Of a stretch of DNA of 50,791 bases, positions 46,448 through 50,791 are shown one piece after another (the stretch's first letter is position 1; each line of letters starts with the position of its first letter). This DNA is from Patiriisocius marinus (lineage in GTDB: Bacteria > Bacteroidota > Bacteroidia > Flavobacteriales > Flavobacteriaceae): assembly GCF_008974325.1 (NCBI RefSeq), contig NZ_BKCG01000013.1, positions 1 to 50,791 on the forward strand, written 5' to 3'. Made by a program: the position numbers and the translations under genes. Below the pieces are notes generated by a model. It worked only from the letters and a program-made list of their open reading frames with translations, was not told the origin of the DNA and did not search any database.

Positions 46448-47179
46448 TTACGCAAAAAATGAGAGTAGCTCTTTCTTTTTTGAAGGACTCACCATAAGTT
46501 CCTTACCAGTTGATAAAGTTACACTGCCTCCCTTGCCTTTTTTATACTCAGTTATTGCATTCACATTTACTACGTAGGATTTATGGATTCTAGCAAAACC
46601 ACTATCCTTTAATGCGTCTTCAAAATACTTTAATGTTTTACTAACTAACCGTTTTCCTTGTTTTAAATAGATATGCGTGTAATTATCATCTGCTTGGCAA
46701 TATATAATATCTGCAGTTTCAATTACTTCAAAACCATTAGCCAAAGGGATTGTTATTTTACCAATAACTTGTGTTAGGTTCGACTTCAAAACCTGATGTT
46801 GTAAACTATTTTCTTTTTCTTTTATCTCAGTAACATAGGCTACCGCTTCTATTAATTTATCTATTGAAATTGGTTTTAGTAAATAATATGAAGCGTGCGC
46901 ATTTAGTGCATCTACTGCATAATTATTATAGGCTGTAACAAACACAGTTTCAAATTGCCTATCCCCTACTTTATCTAATAAATCAAAAGCATTCCCAAAA
47001 GGCATTTCTACGTCTAGAAAAACTAAGTCTAATGTATTATTTTGAATCAAAGCATAAGCTTCATCTACATTTGAAGCCTCACCCTTTATTACAACATTAG
47101 GACAATATTTAGCTACATAATTTCGCAGAATCTCTCTGCTTGTTTCTTCGTCTTCAACAATTATTGCATCTATTTTCAT
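46448..47179 (-). CDS. LytTR-family response regulator
   Basis: 243 residues. Receiver domain (residues 1-120): IDAIIVEDEETSREIL, phospho-acceptor Asp in LDLVFLDVEMPFG, Thr/Ser in FVTAYNNYAVDAL and Lys in YYLLKPISIDKL. C-terminal LytTR DNA-binding domain (~145-243): IIYCQADDNYTHIYLKQGK, then FARIHKSYVVNVNAITEY. It is phosphorylated by the sensor kinase encoded 18 bases upstream and binds direct repeats in promoters. It converges with murI. Target genes unknown; the T9SS genes upstream are one possibility but only from location. Confidence 0.94.
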   Translation of the reverse strand: MKIDAIIVEDEETSREILRNYVAKYCPNVVIKGEASNVDEAYALIQNNTLDLVFLDVEMPFGNAFDLLDKVGDRQFETVFVTAYNNYAVDALNAHASYYLLKPISIDKLIEAVAYVTEIKEKENSLQHQVLKSNLTQVIGKITIPLANGFEVIETADIIYCQADDNYTHIYLKQGKRLVSKTLKYFEDALKDSGFARIHKSYVVNVNAITEYKKGKGGSVTLSTGKELMVSPSKKKELLSFFA

Positions 47180-47197
47180 TCAAACAATTTTATATAC

Positions 47198-49390
47198 TTA
47201 GTCCTTTTTTATAACTAGACTCACACGAGTTCCAGTGCCATCAGCTTCAACATCACTTATTGAAACATCTACCCTATCATCATACATTTCATTTAAAATG
47301 CCGATTCGTTTTTTAATATTTCCCATTCCTTGAGAACGTTGTTTCTTTTGATTTTCTGTTTTAAATTCAGCCGATTTAATACGACCAATTCCATTATCCT
47401 CAATTATAATCATTACGCTTTGAGCATTCATCTTTTTAAACGAAATAGCCAACTTTCCTTTCTCTTCTTTATAACGTAAACCGTGCCATACAGCATTTTC
47501 TACATATGGTTGTAACAACATAGGTGGAATAACAAAATCGTCTTGAGCAATCGATTCGTCAACGTTAATTGAATATTCAAATTTATCTTTAAAGCGGAAA
47601 TGTTCTAGCTTGGTATAAAGTTCTAATAATTCAATTTCTTTTGATAGCGGAATAAAATCTTCTTCACTATTTTCTAAAACCGAACGCATCAATTGAGAAA
47701 ACTCACTTAAATACGCATTTGCAGCTCGTTCATCATTAGTAGCAATGAAACTATTAACAGAATTCAAAGCATTAAAGATAAAGTGGGGGTTCATTTGTGT
47801 TCTCAATGACTTAAGAGCAAGTAAATTGTTGGCATATTTTTGTTGCTTCACATTCTTATATTGAACGTACGCGGTATATAGTAACAATAAAGCTACAAGC
47901 ATTAATGAACCAATAATCCATTTTTGAGTTTTATTATTCTGCTCAATTAAGGTTTGATTTTCAAAAGCCAATTTATACCTACTTTCGTTTAATGAACGTT
48001 CGTTTTCAAGTCCAGCAATTCGGTTTTGTTTAGCTGCTATTTCTCTTGCAAACCTTGTTGCCTGAGATAATTCTTGTTCTTTTTTTATATATAGTTCGTC
48101 AAAAACTTCCGTGTAACGTTTATAACCTTCTGCCGCTTTATCAAATTCACCAATATCCGCATATACTTCAGAAAGTTTTCTTCTTGCATCTTTTTCAACA
48201 ATTAAATCAGCTTTCTCATCTGCTTCCTCAATACTTTTTTCCAGATATGGTATTGCTTCAATATATTTTTCTTGGCCTAATAATGCATTTGCAATTTTAT
48301 AGTTTTGACGTTGTGGTGTCAATGGAGATGATTGGTCTTTAATAGCATTATCGTCACTCAAATTTTCTATTTCATTAATAGTCTCTTCACGTAATTGTAT
48401 TTCCTTTTCAAATTCACCATTTTGACTATAATAATCAGCTACCGTATTTTTTTGTGCAGCGGCACGAGCTGGGTTTTCTTTTTTAGAGAGTTCTAAAGTA
48501 TTTCCATAATAACTATCTGCCTCTTGAATATTTCCATCACGAGCAAAAGCGGCTCCAATCTTAGAATTTAAATCTAAAACCTTATCATTAAACCCTTGTG
48601 CTTGGGCTATTGTTAATGCTTCTCTATAATGACCTACTCCCTGAGCAACTTTCCCCGTAGCAGTTTCAACATCTCCTAAGCCTTCATAAACTAATGTTTT
48701 CTGTTTAGGCGTCAAATTATTTTTAAGCAAATTAGTATAAAGCTGTATTGCTTCTTGGTAATTATTATGTTTACTATAAGCAGCACCTAACTTAATACTT
48801 CTTGTAGAGCTAAATTGATTTTTAATACTTCGTTTATAATTATCTATGGCTAAATCAAATAACGCCCAATACTGGTAAGTGTCTCCTAAGGTTTCAAATG
48901 CCATTGCTTTTTGAAGACTTGTGGGTGGTTTCCCTGAACTTCCTTCAAGTGCTTTTGCAACGTATTCAATACTTCGCTCTGCACTAAATTTCATAACAGC
49001 CCTAGCAGAATCTAAATAGGCTATAAATTGTTCGTGAGACCTAAACTTACCTTGTTCTAATCTAGTAGAAGCCACTAACGCTTGGACTTTAACGGTTATG
49101 GATTCTCGCGATGAAACTTTATAATAAACAGTTTTAAAATCGGAATTTTTAATCACTAACTCATCTCCAATTTTAGCGTTTAGCTTAAAAGAACCGTCAA
49201 TACCAGTGGTAGTATAATCGCCAGATTTAATTTCAATATTTACATTTTTTATAGGCGCATTAGTAAATTCATCAACCACCTTTCCTTTTAAGAGGAAATC
49301 TTCCTGAACAGATGTTACTTGACTTATACCTAAAATAGTATTTATAAAACAGACGCAAATAAGAAGGTGTTTTTTAAAGTATATATTCAT
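47198..49390 (-). CDS. LytS-type sensor histidine kinase with TPR sensor region and an N-terminal carboxypeptidase-like domain
   Basis: 730 residues. Signal peptide (IYFKKHLLICVCFINTILG), then a carboxypeptidase-regulatory-like beta domain (LKGKVVDEFTNAPIKNVNI, GIDGSFKLNAKIGDELVIKN), then about eight tetratricopeptide repeats (residues ~150-430, e.g. ALGQEKYIEAIPYLEKSI). A coiled coil and one transmembrane helix (WIIGSLMLVALLLLYTAYVQ) lead to the cytoplasmic LytS-type kinase: QMNPHFIFNALNSVNSFI with the phosphorylated His, then PPMLLQPYVENAVWHGLRY and IIIEDNGIGRIKS of the ATPase domain. The sensor part is periplasmic, so it probably responds to a protein or glycan signal. It is co-transcribed with the LytTR regulator. 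The combination of a carboxypeptidase-like and TPR sensor is common in Bacteroidota only for TPR; the N-terminal domain is less usual. Confidence 0.9.
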   Translation of the reverse strand: MNIYFKKHLLICVCFINTILGISQVTSVQEDFLLKGKVVDEFTNAPIKNVNIEIKSGDYTTTGIDGSFKLNAKIGDELVIKNSDFKTVYYKVSSRESITVKVQALVASTRLEQGKFRSHEQFIAYLDSARAVMKFSAERSIEYVAKALEGSSGKPPTSLQKAMAFETLGDTYQYWALFDLAIDNYKRSIKNQFSSTRSIKLGAAYSKHNNYQEAIQLYTNLLKNNLTPKQKTLVYEGLGDVETATGKVAQGVGHYREALTIAQAQGFNDKVLDLNSKIGAAFARDGNIQEADSYYGNTLELSKKENPARAAAQKNTVADYYSQNGEFEKEIQLREETINEIENLSDDNAIKDQSSPLTPQRQNYKIANALLGQEKYIEAIPYLEKSIEEADEKADLIVEKDARRKLSEVYADIGEFDKAAEGYKRYTEVFDELYIKKEQELSQATRFAREIAAKQNRIAGLENERSLNESRYKLAFENQTLIEQNNKTQKWIIGSLMLVALLLLYTAYVQYKNVKQQKYANNLLALKSLRTQMNPHFIFNALNSVNSFIATNDERAANAYLSEFSQLMRSVLENSEEDFIPLSKEIELLELYTKLEHFRFKDKFEYSINVDESIAQDDFVIPPMLLQPYVENAVWHGLRYKEEKGKLAISFKKMNAQSVMIIIEDNGIGRIKSAEFKTENQKKQRSQGMGNIKKRIGILNEMYDDRVDVSISDVEADGTGTRVSLVIKKD

Positions 49391-49540
49391 AATTGAAGTA
49401 AACTTACAACCTTTACTTTGAGAATAAAAACAGGTATTTAAAGATTTCGATAAGAATTATAGTTTAAAACAGCACTTCACGAATCAATATGTAGCGTTTA
49501 CTAATTAAAAAATAAGTTTTGCTCATTTCGGCTTTGCCAT
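49391..49540. other. Gap between the sensor kinase and PorP genes
   Basis: 150 AT-rich bases that should hold the promoter of the kinase gene. A TAAGTTTA near 49400-49410 on the minus strand is one mismatch from TAnnTTTG, without a good -33 partner. Confidence 0.3.
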
Positions 49541-49568
49541 AAAAAAAGACCTCACAAAGGAGGTCTTA
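49541..49568 (-). terminator. Terminator after the PorP/SprF gene
   Basis: On the minus strand AAGACCTC and GAGGTCTT pair around a six-base loop and are followed by TTTTT. It is 22 bases after the stop and separates the T9SS pair from the two-component genes. Confidence 0.9.
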
Positions 49569-49590
49569 AAATATGTATATCAATTCTTTT

Positions 49591-50610
49591 CTAGTTAATT
49601 GCAGGACAATTACAGTCATAAGGCTCAGGACGATTTCCTAAGAAATCGTATCCTAAAGTAATTTGGTGGAATCCTCCATTATCAAATTTCACATCACCTA
49701 ATTGAATACTATAAGTGTAAGCAAAAACAAAGTTTTTATAATTAACACCTACAACTGGAGTAATTAGTTGTTGTTTTTGAGCATCAACCGCACCACCGTT
49801 AAAATACTCTGCTCCGTCAAAACTTCTTCTATAAGAAAGTGCTCCCCATAGTTGTCCAAAATCCATTTCACGGTATGCTTTGAAATTAACATCTAAAGCT
49901 TGTTCTCCTGTAGCTTCAACAAATTGAAATAACAAAGAAGGCTCATAGCTCCAATCTGCACCATAGCTACCAATTGCATATGCTGTTGAAATTAAATAGC
50001 GACGTTGATTATTAGATTCATTTCTTGGATCATAAATATCTCTATTCTGATATATTAAATTCTTAACAGTAAAATGAGAAGAAAAGTTTAAGAAATTATA
50101 AGAAACACCCGCATCAATATTAAAATATGAAGCTGACTGTTCAATTCCTGCTGAAATTCTAGGATCAAAACTATCATCGTCTGGATAAGAAAACAAGAAT
50201 GTAGACTCATCTAATTTATTTTGAGACAAACCAGCACTTAAACCAAAAGATAATTGATTCAAATCTGCATCACTCCTAGAAAATTTTAAATGATATGCAA
50301 AAGTCAAATACCCTCCAGATTGTGAATGGAAACCGTTTTTATCATTATAAACAATAGCTCCAAGACCAACATTCTCACCAGTTCTTGCATTAAAACTTAA
50401 AGTTTGCAAATTAGGCGCATCGTCTTGTCCAAACCATTGTTGACGTGCAGTTAATCTCACTTGGTTGTGAGCTGCAGCACCTGCCATTGAGGGATGCAAC
50501 AAATAAAGATTATCACTTAAATAATCTTGGTATATTGGTATACCGTCTTGCGCAATTGAAAATTGTGATACTAATAATAGTAAAACAACGTAGGTCATTT
50601 TTATTCTCAT
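49591..50610 (-). CDS. T9SS-associated membrane protein, PorP/SprF family
   Basis: 339 residues. Signal peptide MRIKMTYVVLLLLVSQFSIA, then the family N-terminus GIPIYQDYLSDNLYLLHPSM and AGAAAHNQVRLTARQQWFG. Next comes an outer-membrane beta-barrel with LGAIVYNDKNGFHSQSGGYL and GVSYNFLNFSSHFTVKNLIY. Family members sit in the outer membrane and work with one T9SS substrate: SprF is needed for surface display of SprB, and PorP-like proteins for others. The gene lies 23 bases after the stop of a type B T9SS substrate (right edge), the same arrangement as sprB-sprF. The C-terminus GYDFLGNRPEPYDCNCPAIN has two cysteines. Confidence 0.94.
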   Translation of the reverse strand: MRIKMTYVVLLLLVSQFSIAQDGIPIYQDYLSDNLYLLHPSMAGAAAHNQVRLTARQQWFGQDDAPNLQTLSFNARTGENVGLGAIVYNDKNGFHSQSGGYLTFAYHLKFSRSDADLNQLSFGLSAGLSQNKLDESTFLFSYPDDDSFDPRISAGIEQSASYFNIDAGVSYNFLNFSSHFTVKNLIYQNRDIYDPRNESNNQRRYLISTAYAIGSYGADWSYEPSLLFQFVEATGEQALDVNFKAYREMDFGQLWGALSYRRSFDGAEYFNGGAVDAQKQQLITPVVGVNYKNFVFAYTYSIQLGDVKFDNGGFHQITLGYDFLGNRPEPYDCNCPAIN

Positions 50611-50633
50611 AATTGTCTGTTGTCGTCTTTAAC

Positions 50634-50791
50634 TTAGCGTTTTAGGGTAAAATGCCCTCTCAATTCTTTTGTTACATTTTCTTCTTGGTACTCTACTCTA
50701 AACCAATAATCACTCGATGGTAATGGGTTTCCATTATAGGTTCCATCCCATCCTGACTCTACTGGACTTATCTGCTTTAACAGTTTTCCAT
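50634..50791 (-). CDS. C-terminal end of a T9SS type B substrate (5' end beyond the window)
   Basis: On the minus strand the last 51 codons of a protein read into the window and end at a TAA at 50634-50636. The piece contains VESGWDGTYNGNPLPSSDYW, FRVEYQ and the ending LRGHFTLKR. This is the T9SS type B sorting domain (gliding-motility-associated C-terminal domain, CHU_C), usually found on giant adhesins and other large surface proteins. It is followed after 23 bases by the PorP/SprF gene. The bulk of the protein, and so its role, lies outside the window. Confidence 0.9.
   Translation of the reverse strand, partial: GKLLKQISPVESGWDGTYNGNPLPSSDYWFRVEYQEENVTKELRGHFTLKR

Overview
The window looks like chromosomal DNA from a member of the Bacteroidota, most likely a Flavobacteriaceae. 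The evidence is: AT-rich intergenic DNA; start regions without Shine-Dalgarno sequences; repeated matches to the Bacteroidota -7 promoter element TAnnTTTG; type IX secretion (T9SS) genes (a PorP/SprF protein, a type B sorting domain, a giant repeat-rich surface protein); a split methionine synthase; and the order nadK - DUF6089 - uppS - bamA - ompH - ompH - murI. I see no phage, insertion sequence, CRISPR array or rRNA.

Layout, left to right. 1-8098 (minus): a giant exported, calcium-binding-repeat protein that runs off the left edge. Its frame is broken by a one-base deletion near position 174. 8659-8896: tRNA-Leu(UAA) and tRNA-Gly(GCC) with a terminator and promoter. 9151-11799: mutS. 11960-20734 (minus): a seven-gene methionine operon (metY - osmC-like - metX - hom - metH N-part - metH C-part - metF) behind a clear SAM-I riboswitch at 20844-20965. 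21249-29832: mixed housekeeping genes (SpoU methyltransferase, folK-deoxynucleoside kinase fusion, queuosine-precursor transporter, AsmA-like protein, LysE exporter, DUF2797, GH3-like, small lipoprotein). 29998-33499 (minus): tig - clpP - clpX. 33712-36515 (minus): FadL-type outer-membrane channel plus SGNH-hydrolase lipoprotein. 36632-38106 (minus): pdxJ and an alpha/beta hydrolase. 38251-46402 (plus): CBS protein, nadK and the envelope-biogenesis cluster through murI. 46448-49390 (minus): LytS/LytTR two-component pair. 49591-50791 (minus): PorP/SprF protein directly after the C-terminus of a T9SS type B substrate.

How the genes work together. The methionine operon covers homoserine formation, O-acetylation, sulfhydrylation to homocysteine, methyl-THF supply and B12-dependent methylation, and is led by a SAM sensor. 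The plus-strand envelope cluster combines undecaprenyl diphosphate synthesis, the BAM barrel assembler, two Skp-type chaperones and glutamate racemase. Both ends of the window hold T9SS surface proteins.

I did not find a clear novel defence or mobile system. The best leads are the broken giant adhesin, the folK fusion whose only full-length start would be ATT or ATC, the OsmC protein inside a SAM-regulated methionine operon, and the T9SS substrate/PorP pair at the right edge, whose substrate C-terminus (51 residues) is easily missed.
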